DNA of 64,000 nucleotides from JAENWD01 sp963837165. Lineage in GTDB: Bacteria > Acidobacteriota > Vicinamibacteria > Vicinamibacterales > JAENWD01. Location: positions 620,001 to 684,000 of the forward strand of contig CAWIMD010000002.1 in assembly GCA_963837165.1 (NCBI GenBank), written 5' to 3'. Every line of letters begins with the position of its first letter. The stretch's first letter is position 1. The notes under the pieces were generated by a model that made no database searches, was not told where the DNA came from, and worked only from the letters and a program-made list of their open reading frames with translations. Both the position numbers and the translations under genes were made by a program. Below are positions 1 through 8,123 of the stretch, one piece after another.

Positions 1-693
1 CATGTTCACCCGGTACAGCTCGTGCGAGACGCGCCGGAACTTCCGCGCCTCCCGCTCCTCGGCGCCGAAGGCCTTGACGATCCGGTGGCCCGTATACGAC
101 TCGGCGGCCACGTGGGAGAGGTGCTCGAGCGCCTCCTGGCTGCGCCGGCTCGTCTTCCGCAGCCGCCGGCCGAGCTGCGCCAGCGGATACACGATCACGG
201 GAGCGCCCGTCAGGCACACGAGCGCCAGCCGGGCGTCGTAGTAGAACAGCAGCCCCGCATAGAAGACGACCGAGAGCCCCTCCTGCAGCAGATCCCCAAT
301 CGTCTCGGAGACCACGTGCTGCAGCTGTGCCACGTCGTTGGTGACGCGCGAGAGCAGCTGGCCCGTGGTGCGCCGGGCGAAGAACGCCGCCGACTGCCCG
401 AGCATGTGCGCGTGCAGTCCGTCCCTGAGGTCCCGCACCACCCGCTGGCCGACGTCGGCCATCAGGTAGTCCGAGACGTAGGCGCCAAGGCCCTTGAACA
501 GGTACAGGACGATGATCGTGCCCGCGACGAACGCCACGTCCTGGTGCCGCGGCAGGACGACATCCTGGATGGTCTTGATCTGGGCCAGCAGAAGGGCCGA
601 CGCCGCAGCGTAGACGAGCGTCGCCAGGAGCGCCCAGCCGAGCCGCAGCCGGTACGGCGCCGCGTAACGGAGCAGGCGGAGGAAGATTTTCAC
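1..693 (-). CDS. ABC exporter (MsbA-like), N-terminal membrane domain, cut by window edge
   Basis: The first 231 codons read as the transmembrane half of an ABC exporter of the lipid/peptide type: hydrophobic helices, the segment VVRDLRDGLHAHMLGQS, then TTGQLLSRVTNDV and FGAEEREARKFRRVSHELY, all typical of MsbA/LmrA coupling regions. The ATP-binding half lies beyond position 1. The start is GTG at 693, whose bases overlap the TGA of the upstream glycosyltransferase (GTGA, 4 bp), so the two are translationally coupled. The family flips lipid-linked or lipophilic substrates across the inner membrane using ATP. Next to glycosyltransferases it may export a glycolipid, but the substrate cannot be read from sequence. 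Confidence 0.85.
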   Translation of the reverse strand, partial: MKIFLRLLRYAAPYRLRLGWALLATLVYAAASALLLAQIKTIQDVVLPRHQDVAFVAGTIIVLYLFKGLGAYVSDYLMADVGQRVVRDLRDGLHAHMLGQSAAFFARRTTGQLLSRVTNDVAQLQHVVSETIGDLLQEGLSVVFYAGLLFYYDARLALVCLTGAPVIVYPLAQLGRRLRKTSRRSQEALEHLSHVAAESYTGHRIVKAFGAEEREARKFRRVSHELYRVNM

Positions 694-1400
694 TCGATGA
701 AACGGTACTTCAGCAGGACCCAGAGCGCGACCAGCCCGTCGCGCCACGTGATCTTCTTGCCCTCGTCATAGCCACGGCCGTCGTAGGTGATCGGCACTTC
801 GTACACCCGATAGCCACGCTTGAAGATCTTCGCCGTGAGCTCCGGCTCGATGCCGAAGCCGTCCGAATCGAGCGTCATGGACCGGAGCACCTCCGTGCGC
901 ATCACCTTGTAGCAGGTCTCCATGTCGCTCAGCATCGTGTTGTACAGGACGTTCGTGATGATCGTCAGGAACCGGTTGCCCAGGTAGTGCGTGAACAGGA
1001 ACACCCGATGGCGCCCCAGGAAGCGCGAGCCATAGACCACGTCCGCGCGACCCTGGCAGATGAGCTCGATCAGGCCAGGATACTCCTCGGGCGAGTACTC
1101 GAGGTCGGCATCCTGGATCACCATCACGTCGCCGGAAACGGCGGCGAATCCGCGGCGAAGCGCCGCGCCCTTGCCCTGGTTGCGCTCCTGCAGGATCAGC
1201 GTGAACGGGTGGCGGGCCTGGAGCGCCGCCAGCAGCTCCCGCGTCCCGTCCGTCGAGCCGTCGTCCACGACGATGAGCTCGATGCGCAGCGGGACGGCCA
1301 GGACCCGCGGGATGATCTCCTCGATGGTGTCCCGCTCGTTGTAGACGGGCATGACCACCGAGAGCAGCGGGTTCGTCAGGACCCCTCGCAGGCCGCTCAT
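690..1400 (-). CDS. GT2 glycosyltransferase (dolichyl-phosphate mannose synthase-like)
   Basis: A 236-residue GT-A glycosyltransferase. It opens with LLSVVMPVYNERDTI and carries the nucleotide-sugar motifs VVDDGSTDGT and IQDADLEYSPEEY (the DxD-like metal site), then GSRFLGRH. The length fits single-domain family 2 enzymes that charge polyprenyl phosphate with a sugar. No C-terminal membrane helices are seen. The start is ATG 1400, giving a 4-bp ATGA overlap with the end of the UDP-glucose dehydrogenase gene; a longer reading would run deep into that gene. Its place between the dehydrogenase and the ABC exporter suggests a role in a lipid-linked sugar step. The donor sugar is unknown. Confidence 0.9.
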   Translation of the reverse strand: MSGLRGVLTNPLLSVVMPVYNERDTIEEIIPRVLAVPLRIELIVVDDGSTDGTRELLAALQARHPFTLILQERNQGKGAALRRGFAAVSGDVMVIQDADLEYSPEEYPGLIELICQGRADVVYGSRFLGRHRVFLFTHYLGNRFLTIITNVLYNTMLSDMETCYKVMRTEVLRSMTLDSDGFGIEPELTAKIFKRGYRVYEVPITYDGRGYDEGKKITWRDGLVALWVLLKYRFIE

Positions 1401-2695
1401 GGGCGCCCTATCGAGTAGTACGTGAAGCCCTGCGCCTTCATCTGTGCGGGATTGTAGATGTTGCGGCCGTCGAAGATCACCGGCTCCCGGAGCAGCTTGC
1501 GCATCCGCGGGAAGTCCGGCTCCCGGAACTCGTTCCACTCGGTGACGATGGCCAGCGCGTCGGCGCCCTTCAGCGCGTCGTACCCCTTCTCCGCCAGCAT
1601 GATCCGGCCGCCGAAGATCCCCCGCGCCACCTTCATGGCCTCCGGATCGAAGGCCTGCACCTTCGCGCCGGCCCCCAGCAGCCGCTCGACGACCGTGATC
1701 GCAGGCGCCTCCCGCATGTCGTCGGTCCGGGGCTTGAATGCCAGCCCCCAGAGGGCAATCGTCCGCCCCTTCAGGCTGCCGAAGTGGGCCGCCATCTTCT
1801 CGACGAGGCGCGACTTCTGGCGCTTGTTCACGTCCTCGACCGCCTCGAGGATACGAAACGCGTACTGCTTCTGACCCGAGAAATGCAGGATTGCCTGCAC
1901 GTCCTTGGGGAAGCAGCTGCCGCCGTAACCCACGCCGGGAAACAGGAACGACGTGCCGATCCGCCGGTCGGCACCCACCGCCCGCCGGACCTCGTCCACG
2001 TCGGCGCCGAAGAGCTCACAGACGTTGGCAATTTCGTTCATGAACGAAATCTTGGTGGCCAGCAGGGCATTTGCCGCGTACTTGCAGAGCTCCGCGCTGG
2101 CACAGTCCATCACCATGATGGGCGCGCCGGTGCGCGTGAACGGCGCGTACAGCTCCTGCATGACGCGGCGCGCCGTGTCGTCCTCGGCGCCGATGACCAC
2201 CCGATCCGGCTTGAGGAAGTCCTCCACCGCGGCTCCCTGCTTCAGGAACTCGGGGTTGCTCACCACGCTGAACGGGTGCGTCGTCTCGCGCCGGACGACG
2301 TCGCGGACCCGGGCGGCCGTCCCCACGGGCACCGTGCTCTTGTCCACGATCACCTTGTACCCGTTCATGGCCCGCGCGATCTCGCGGGCGACGTCCATCA
2401 CGTGTCGGAGGTCCGCCGACCCGTCCTCGCCCTGCGGGGTCCCGACGGCGATGAACACGATCTCGGCGGCGCGGACGGCTTTCGGCAGGACGGAGGTAAA
2501 CGTGAGACGCTTCCGCTTCACGTTGCGCGACACGAGCTCCTCCAGGCCGGGCTCGTAGATCGGCATCTTGCCGCGGCGCAGCATGCGCACCTTGGCCTCG
2601 AGCTTGTCCACGCAGATCACGTCGTTGCCGGTCTCGGCGAGGCACGCCCCGACGACCAGCCCCACATATCCGGTTCCTACCACCGCGATCTTCAT
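1397..2695 (-). CDS. ugd: UDP-glucose 6-dehydrogenase
   Basis: A 432-residue protein that oxidises UDP-glucose to UDP-glucuronate with two NAD+ in the cytoplasm. It starts MKIAVVGTGYVGLVVGACLA (Rossmann site), has FIAVGTPQGEDGSADL in the middle and the catalytic cysteine in GVGYGGSCFPKDV near residue 260. The length is normal. Start ATG 2695 is preceded by a GAGGA-type ribosome site. First gene of a leftward operon with the GT2 and ABC exporter genes. The product feeds the UDP-glucuronate decarboxylase-like enzyme at 9603, so the two genes flanking the glycosyltransferase cluster could form a UDP-xylose route. Confidence 0.95.
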   Translation of the reverse strand: MKIAVVGTGYVGLVVGACLAETGNDVICVDKLEAKVRMLRRGKMPIYEPGLEELVSRNVKRKRLTFTSVLPKAVRAAEIVFIAVGTPQGEDGSADLRHVMDVAREIARAMNGYKVIVDKSTVPVGTAARVRDVVRRETTHPFSVVSNPEFLKQGAAVEDFLKPDRVVIGAEDDTARRVMQELYAPFTRTGAPIMVMDCASAELCKYAANALLATKISFMNEIANVCELFGADVDEVRRAVGADRRIGTSFLFPGVGYGGSCFPKDVQAILHFSGQKQYAFRILEAVEDVNKRQKSRLVEKMAAHFGSLKGRTIALWGLAFKPRTDDMREAPAITVVERLLGAGAKVQAFDPEAMKVARGIFGGRIMLAEKGYDALKGADALAIVTEWNEFREPDFPRMRKLLREPVIFDGRNIYNPAQMKAQGFTYYSIGRP

Positions 2696-2772
2696 TCCAT
2701 CCTCGACTTCCTCGCGTACCGTCGCGCCGGCCGCTTCACGGCGGGGCGCGCCGGCCACAAGAAAAATACTGC

Positions 2773-2801
2773 ACGCTACCACACGGCATAAATCGTGTCA
2801 A
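2773..2801 (-). promoter_or_regulatory. Predicted promoter of the UDP-glucose dehydrogenase operon
   Basis: On the minus strand a perfect -35 TTGACA (2801-2796) is followed after 17 bp by TAGCGT (2778-2773). A start of transcription near 2766 gives a leader of about 70 nt before ATG 2695. The -35 lies inside the palindrome at 2795-2812, so a protein bound there would block RNA polymerase. Confidence 0.55.
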
Positions 2802-2812
2802 CATATTGACAC
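2795..2812. promoter_or_regulatory. Perfect palindrome GTGTCAA-N4-TTGACAC, candidate operator
   Basis: Sequence GTGTCAACATATTGACAC has 7-bp perfect arms around CATA. It lies between the two divergent halves of the exopolysaccharide locus and covers the -35 of the leftward promoter. The half-site TGTCA/TGACA recurs in the palindrome at 30947-30963. The spacing suits a dimeric transcription factor; which one is unknown. Confidence 0.5.
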
Positions 2813-2842
2813 TAAAGGACTTCCGTCTCAACACGGCAGGGG

Positions 2843-2871
2843 TTGTGCCGCCCGGGCCGGCCTGCTAGCCT
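2843..2871 (+). promoter_or_regulatory. Predicted promoter for the rightward glycosyltransferase operon
   Basis: TTGTGC (2843-2848), 17-bp spacer, TAGCCT (2866-2871) with an extended TGC just before it. Transcription would begin almost at the GTG start codon (2880), 8 nt after the -10, and no Shine-Dalgarno sequence is present there. Confidence 0.4.
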
Positions 2872-2879
2872 TCTCGGCC

Positions 2880-4016
2880 GTGGACATCCTGTTCGACTAC
2901 CGGCCTGCGCTGCGCCAGCGGACCGGCGTTGGAGAGTATGCCCACGAACTCGCGCGCGCGTTGGCCGACGTCCTTGGGGAGGGCGATCGCCTGCGGTTGT
3001 TCACGAGCTCCTGGCGGGACCGCCCTGCGCCAGGCCTGGCGGCGGACTGGCCGCGAACTGCCGTGGTGGATCGCCGGGTTCCGGTCCGGCCGCTTGCCCT
3101 GGCATGGCACCGGCTGGGCTGGCCGAAGGTCGAATGGCTGGCGGGCGGTGCCGACATCGTGCACTCGCTGCACCCCCTGCTCATTCCGGCCCGCCGGGCA
3201 CTCCAGGCCGTCACAATCCACGATCTGGACTTCCTGTCGCATCCGGAGCGGACCAGTGGCGAGATCCGTCGCGACTACGCGGGTCTCGTCCGCGACCACG
3301 CGCGACGTGCGGCGCTGGTCGTGGTGAACTCGACAGACACGGCCGGGGCGGTCAGGCGCGAGCTGGCCGTGTCGGAGGAGCGGCTCGTGATCTGCAGGCC
3401 GGGGATCCCCGCGTGGATTGGCGAGCCCGCCGCCCCGGGACGCCTCCCGGCGGAGGGCTACGTCCTGTTCGTGGGAACACTCGAGCCGCGCAAGAACGTC
3501 GGGGTGCTGCTCGACGCGTGGACACTGGTGGCGAAGGCCGATCCGCGAGCCCGGCTGCGCGTGGCGGGCGGCGTCGCGCCCGGCGGCGAGGAGTGGCTGA
3601 CCCGCATGCGCAGCGCTCCCCTGTCACAAACGGTCGAGTACGCCGGCTATGTCGAGCCCGGCGCGCGGCGGGCGCTGTACGAAGGCGCCCGGGCGCTGAT
3701 CCTTCCCTCCCTGCACGAAGGCTTCGGGCTGCCGGTGCTGGAGGCCATGTCGCTCGGTGTGCCGGTGATCGCCTCGAATCGTGGCGCGCTGCCGGAAGTT
3801 GTCGGGGACGCCGGGCTCGTCGTGAGCGCGGAGGATCCACGCGGGCTCGCCGACGCCATTCGTGCGGTGCTGGGGCAGCCCGAGCGGGCCGCCGCCATGC
3901 GGCAGCGAGGCCTGGCGCGGGCGGCCACGTTCACCTGGGCCGCGGCCGCCCGCACGCTGTACGATGCCTACGGCCGACTGCTCTCCGGGGAGGCCGCACG
4001 TGCGCATCGGCATTGA
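2880..4016 (+). CDS. GT4 glycosyltransferase 1 of the EPS cluster
   Basis: A 378-residue GT-B glycosyltransferase. The N-terminal half begins DILFDYRPALRQRTGVGEYA, with the glycine-rich acceptor loop (TGVGEY) common in family 4. The C-terminal donor domain starts near YVLFVGTLEPRKNV and holds the E-x7-E element in LHEGFGLPVLEAMSLGVPV, followed by EVVGDAGLVV. Start GTG 2880 is chosen because the homologous fold starts there; the reading frame upstream is unlike any protein. It probably adds one sugar to a lipid-linked repeat unit in the cytoplasm. It is the first of five consecutive glycosyltransferases. Sugar specificity is not predictable. Confidence 0.85.
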   Translation: MDILFDYRPALRQRTGVGEYAHELARALADVLGEGDRLRLFTSSWRDRPAPGLAADWPRTAVVDRRVPVRPLALAWHRLGWPKVEWLAGGADIVHSLHPLLIPARRALQAVTIHDLDFLSHPERTSGEIRRDYAGLVRDHARRAALVVVNSTDTAGAVRRELAVSEERLVICRPGIPAWIGEPAAPGRLPAEGYVLFVGTLEPRKNVGVLLDAWTLVAKADPRARLRVAGGVAPGGEEWLTRMRSAPLSQTVEYAGYVEPGARRALYEGARALILPSLHEGFGLPVLEAMSLGVPVIASNRGALPEVVGDAGLVVSAEDPRGLADAIRAVLGQPERAAAMRQRGLARAATFTWAAAARTLYDAYGRLLSGEAARAHRH

Positions 4017-5076
4017 CGCCCGCGAGCTCTCCGGCCATCCGACCGGCGTCGGACGCTACCTCCAGCGCCTGCTGCGCGAGTGGGCGCTCGCCCCGCACGG
4101 CCACACGTTCAGCCTGTACTCGCCCGACGGCCGTCTGGCGTTGCCGCCGGACCTGCCTGGCGAGATCGTGAGGGTTCCAGGCGCCGGGGGCACGTGGTGG
4201 GAGCAGGGAGCGCTGGCCGGCCGGCTGCGGCAGGACCGGCCGGACGTGTTTCTGGCTCCCGGCTACACCGCACCCGTCCGCGCCGGAGTGCCAACGGTAG
4301 TGGCGATCCACGACGTCTCGTTCCTCGCGCACCCGGAATGGTTCACCTGGCGCGAGGGGACCAGGCGCCGCTGGCTGACCCGCCTGTCCGCGGCCCGCGC
4401 CCGCCGCATCGTGACGATCTCGGCGTTCTCACGCGACCAGATCGTGCACCACCTGGGTCTTCCCGCAGACCGCGTCACGATCGTCCCGCTCGGCGTGGGC
4501 CTCGAACACCGGCCGGCAGGCCACGTCCTGCGCGAGCCTCTGGTGTTGTTCGTCGGGACGATCCTGAACCGCCGCCACCTGCCGCTGCTCGTCGAGGCGT
4601 TCGGCCGGCTGGCCGCCCGGCGACGCGACGTCCGCCTGGCCATCGTCGGACGCAACCGCACGCACCCGTTCGAAGACATCGGGCAGGCGGCCGCGGTCGC
4701 CGGTGTGAGTGACCGCGTGCGCCTGCACGACTGGATCTCCGACGCGGAGCTCGGCAGCCTGTACGCGCGCGCGTCGGCCTTCGCGTTCCTCTCCGAGTAC
4801 GAAGGGCTCGGCCTCACGCCGCTCGAGGCGCTGTCGGCCGGCATCCCGCCCGTCGTGCTGGACACGCCCGTGGCGCGAGACGCATACGGCGACGCGGCCA
4901 TTCGCGTGGCGCTCTCCGCCGACGATGTGGCCGCCGCCCTCGCCGAGGCGCTGGACGAGCACAGCCCGCGGCGCACGGCGGTCATGCGCGCGGCACCGGC
5001 CGTCCTGGCGCGATACGACTGGCGGCGGACGGCGGCCGACACCCTGTCCGTCCTGGCGCAGGCGGCCGGTTCATGA
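4000..5076 (+). CDS. GT4 glycosyltransferase 2 of the EPS cluster
   Basis: A 358-residue GT-B enzyme starting RIGIDARELSGHPTGVGRYL. Other landmarks are IHDVSFLAHPEWF, the donor-domain start VLFVGTILNRRHL, and YEGLGLTPLEALSAGIPPV as the E-x7-E element. Start GTG 4000 follows GGGGAGG about 7 nt upstream, so it overlaps the previous gene by 17 bp. It resembles the preceding protein in architecture and may be a paralogue that adds a different sugar. It ends in an ATGA overlap with the next gene. Confidence 0.85.
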   Translation: MRIGIDARELSGHPTGVGRYLQRLLREWALAPHGHTFSLYSPDGRLALPPDLPGEIVRVPGAGGTWWEQGALAGRLRQDRPDVFLAPGYTAPVRAGVPTVVAIHDVSFLAHPEWFTWREGTRRRWLTRLSAARARRIVTISAFSRDQIVHHLGLPADRVTIVPLGVGLEHRPAGHVLREPLVLFVGTILNRRHLPLLVEAFGRLAARRRDVRLAIVGRNRTHPFEDIGQAAAVAGVSDRVRLHDWISDAELGSLYARASAFAFLSEYEGLGLTPLEALSAGIPPVVLDTPVARDAYGDAAIRVALSADDVAAALAEALDEHSPRRTAVMRAAPAVLARYDWRRTAADTLSVLAQAAGS

Positions 5077-5891
5077 AGCGCAGGCTGGCCATCGTGGTGG
5101 TGGCGCACAACGCGAGCGCCGACCTGGCGGTCGCGCTCGCGTCGCTGACCGATCATCCCCCCGCCACGCCGCACACCATCGTCGTCGTGGACAACGATTC
5201 CACGGACGGCGCGCCCGCCATGGTGCGGGAACGGTTCCCCCGCGTCCTCCTGTTCGAGGCGGCGAGCAACCTGGGGTTCGCCGCGGCCACCAATCTCGGG
5301 ATCCGCGCGACGTCGGGCGACCTGGTCCTGCTGCTGAACCCGGACACCATCGTCGCGCCCGGAGCGATCGATCGCCTCGTGGCGCGCCTCGACGCCACGG
5401 GCGCGGACGCGATCGGGCCGCGGCTCGTGGACGGCGCCGGCCAGGCCGAGCTCTCCTTCGGCTCGCTGCCCACGCCCATCCGTGAGGCGGCCCGGAAGGC
5501 GCTGCTCCGCCTGGATGCCGCGGGATTCGCCTTCGCCCGGCGCCGCGTCGAGCGGAGCACGCGGAGGGAGCGCGAGGTGGAGTGGGTGACCGGCGCGTGC
5601 CTGCTGGTACGGCGGAAGGCCGCCGAGGCGGTGGGCCTGCTGGACGAGCGATTCTTCCTGTATCTCGAGGACGTGGACTTCTGCGCCGCGCTCCGGGCCC
5701 GTGGCGGCCGCATCGTCTTCTCCCCGGCGGCCGAGATCGTGCACGTGCGCGGCCGCTCCGGTCTCACGAGCGGCGGGGCGGCCGAACGGGCCTGGCACGC
5801 CAGCCACCTGGCGTATTACCGCAAGCGCCTGCCCGGGTGGGCGCCCTGGCTGGAGCGCTACCTGCGCTGGCGCGGCATCGTTGTAATCTAG
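5073..5891 (+). CDS. GT2 glycosyltransferase (rhamnosyltransferase-like)
   Basis: A 272-residue GT-A enzyme: AIVVVAHNASADL, VVDNDSTDGA (nucleotide binding), LNPDTIVAPGAID (metal-binding N-P-D variant) and EDVDFCAALRARG near residue 200, the E-D-x-D-F block typical of rhamnosyl- and galactofuranosyl-transferase-like GT2 proteins. The ATG at 5073 overlaps the previous stop by 4 bp, so it is co-translated. It is the only GT2 among four GT4 enzymes in this run. The rhamnose assignment rests on family resemblance only. Confidence 0.85.
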   Translation: MKRRLAIVVVAHNASADLAVALASLTDHPPATPHTIVVVDNDSTDGAPAMVRERFPRVLLFEAASNLGFAAATNLGIRATSGDLVLLLNPDTIVAPGAIDRLVARLDATGADAIGPRLVDGAGQAELSFGSLPTPIREAARKALLRLDAAGFAFARRRVERSTRREREVEWVTGACLLVRRKAAEAVGLLDERFFLYLEDVDFCAALRARGGRIVFSPAAEIVHVRGRSGLTSGGAAERAWHASHLAYYRKRLPGWAPWLERYLRWRGIVVI

Positions 5892-5898
5892 GACCCGA

Positions 5899-7011
5899 AT
5901 GCGAGTCGCCATCGATGCCAGGAAGATCCACGATTTCGGCATCGGCACCTACATCCGGAACATCCTCCGGCAGCTGTCACGGCTCGACTCGACCAACGAG
6001 TACGTCCTGATCTGCCAGGCCCGCGATCGCGAGCTGGGCGCCTCCTTCGGCGACAACTTCAGGGTGCAGGTGAACACGGCGCGCCCCTACTCGGTGCGGG
6101 AGCAGGTCTCGATACCCTGGACGCTCATGCAGCTCCGCGCCGACGTCTTCCACGAGCCGCATTATGTCCTGCCGCCGCTGGCGTGGTGCCGGTCGGTCGT
6201 GACGATCCACGACTGCATCCACCTGCGCTTCCCGCAGTACCTGCCCAAGCGCGGTGCGCTCGCGTATGCACGGACCCAGATGGGGCTGGCGGCGCGCCGG
6301 TCGGATCGGATCCTGACCGTCTCGGAGGCCTCCAAGCGCGACATCCTCGAGTTCTTCGACGTCGCTCCCGGGAAGGTGACCGTCATCCACAATGCGATTG
6401 ACGATCGCTTCTCGATCGCGCCGCCGGAAGAGGCGGTCCGGCGTGTGCGCGAGCGCTACCAGCTCGAGGGCCCTTTTGCGCTGTACGTCGGCAACGTGAA
6501 GCCGCACAAGAACGTCGAGCGGCTGATTGACGCGGTGCATCTCGTGCGGCAGTCGGGCATGGACGACCTGCGCCTCGTGGTGATTGGCGACGAGCTGTCG
6601 AAGTACGCGTCGCTCAGGCGCGCCGTCCATCGCTACAACCTGCACAAGTACGTGCGGTTCCTGGGCTACCTGCCCGACGACCTGCTGGCCATCGTCTACC
6701 GTCTCGCCGCGGTATTCGTCTTCCCGTCGCTCTACGAGGGATTCGGCCTGCCCCCGCTCGAGGCGATGGCCAGCGGGACGCCGGTCGTGACGTCGAACGT
6801 CTCGTCCCTGCCGGAGGTGACCGGTGACGCGGCGCTGCTCGTGGATCCGACGAGCCCCGAGGAGATCGCCGCCGCGATGCGGCGGGTCATCACCGAGCCG
6901 TCGCTTGCCGCGGACCTCCGCGCGCGGGGCCTGGCGCGGGCGCGGGAGTTCTCCTGGGAGCGTTCGGTCCGGCAGATCCGGGACATCTACATGGACGTGG
7001 GCCGGCAATGA
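5899..7011 (+). CDS. GT4 glycosyltransferase 3 of the EPS cluster
   Basis: A 370-residue GT-B protein starting MRVAIDARKIHDFGIGTYI, with the acceptor-side helix RADVFHEPHYVLPPL, the donor domain from ALYVGNVKPHKNVERL, and YEGFGLPPLEAMASGTPVV as the E-x7-E motif, followed by SSLPEVTGDAALLVDP. This layout matches mannosyl/rhamnosyl-type family 4 enzymes. It begins 7 bp after the previous stop and ends with an ATGA overlap to the next gene, so it is in the same operon. Confidence 0.87.
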   Translation: MRVAIDARKIHDFGIGTYIRNILRQLSRLDSTNEYVLICQARDRELGASFGDNFRVQVNTARPYSVREQVSIPWTLMQLRADVFHEPHYVLPPLAWCRSVVTIHDCIHLRFPQYLPKRGALAYARTQMGLAARRSDRILTVSEASKRDILEFFDVAPGKVTVIHNAIDDRFSIAPPEEAVRRVRERYQLEGPFALYVGNVKPHKNVERLIDAVHLVRQSGMDDLRLVVIGDELSKYASLRRAVHRYNLHKYVRFLGYLPDDLLAIVYRLAAVFVFPSLYEGFGLPPLEAMASGTPVVTSNVSSLPEVTGDAALLVDPTSPEEIAAAMRRVITEPSLAADLRARGLARAREFSWERSVRQIRDIYMDVGRQ

Positions 7012-8123
7012 GCGGCATCGCGCTCGTGCACGACTGGCTCACCGGCATGCGCGGGGGCGAAAAGGCGCTCGAAGCCCTCGCGGAGGCGTACCCGGACGCC
7101 GACATCCTCACGCTCGTGCACCTGCCCGGCCGCGTCTCGGCCCCGATCGAGGCGCACCGGATCAGGCCGTCGGTGCTCCAGCGGCTCCCGGCCATCGGCC
7201 GGATCTATCGCCACTGCCTGCCGTTGTTCCCCGTCGCCATCGAGCTGCTGGACCTGGATGCCTACGATCTCGTGATCAGCACGAGCCACTGCGCCGCCAA
7301 AGCGGTCGTACCGCGGCCCGGCGCACGCCACGTCTGCTACTGCTTCACGCCCATGCGGTACGCGTGGGACCAGTTCGATCACTACTTCGGCCCGGAGCGG
7401 CTGGGACGACTCGGGACGCGGGCGGCGCGCCCGGTGCTCCGCCGGCTGGCCCGCTGGGACGCCGCGACGGCGAGCCGGGTCAGCCGCTATGTCGCTATCT
7501 CACATTATGTTGCCGGCAGAATAGGCCGATACTATAATCGACGGTCGGACATCGTGTACCCTCCCGTGGACACCGAGTTCTACGCGCCCGATGACCGGCC
7601 CGCCGGGGCCTATGCCCTGATCGTGTCGGCGCTGGTCCCCTACAAGCGCATCGACGTGGCGGTGGACGCCTCCCGTCTGGCAGGCATTCCGCTCAAGATT
7701 GCCGGCGATGGCCCCGACCGGGCCCGGCTGCAGGCGCACGCCGCCGGCGCCCACGTGGAGTTCCTCGGCTTTCAGACCAATGAATCCGTGCGGGACCTGT
7801 ACCGCGGCGCCGGAATGGTGCTCCTCCCCGGAGAGGAGGACTTCGGCATCGCCCCGGTCGAAGCCCAGGCATGCGGACGTCCGGTCGTGGCCTACGGCCG
7901 TGGCGGCGCCCGCGAAACCGTGCTGGACCGCGTGACGGGGGTGCTGGTCGACGAGATGAGTCCGGCCGCGCTGGCGGAAGGGATGGCCGAGGTGCGGGAG
8001 CTGCACGTGGACCCGGGCGTGGCCCGCGCGCACGCCGTGCGGTTCAGCCGGCAGCGGTTCCAGGCGGAGATGGTCCGCCTGGTCGAGGAGACCCGCAGCG
8101 CACCGGAAGGCACCCGATGGTAA
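7008..8123 (+). CDS. GT4 glycosyltransferase 4 of the EPS cluster (WbaZ/mannosyltransferase-like)
   Basis: A 371-residue GT-B enzyme. N-terminal LVHDWLTGMRGGEKALEAL and CYCFTPMRYAWD are marks of the subgroup often annotated as O-antigen mannosyltransferase. The donor half has ALIVSALVPYKRIDVAVDA, IAGDGPDRARL and EEDFGIAPVEAQACGRPVV (E-x7-E). Overlaps the previous gene by 4 bp and the following phosphotransferase start by 7 bp. Confidence 0.85.
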   Translation: MSGIALVHDWLTGMRGGEKALEALAEAYPDADILTLVHLPGRVSAPIEAHRIRPSVLQRLPAIGRIYRHCLPLFPVAIELLDLDAYDLVISTSHCAAKAVVPRPGARHVCYCFTPMRYAWDQFDHYFGPERLGRLGTRAARPVLRRLARWDAATASRVSRYVAISHYVAGRIGRYYNRRSDIVYPPVDTEFYAPDDRPAGAYALIVSALVPYKRIDVAVDASRLAGIPLKIAGDGPDRARLQAHAAGAHVEFLGFQTNESVRDLYRGAGMVLLPGEEDFGIAPVEAQACGRPVVAYGRGGARETVLDRVTGVLVDEMSPAALAEGMAEVRELHVDPGVARAHAVRFSRQRFQAEMVRLVEETRSAPEGTRW

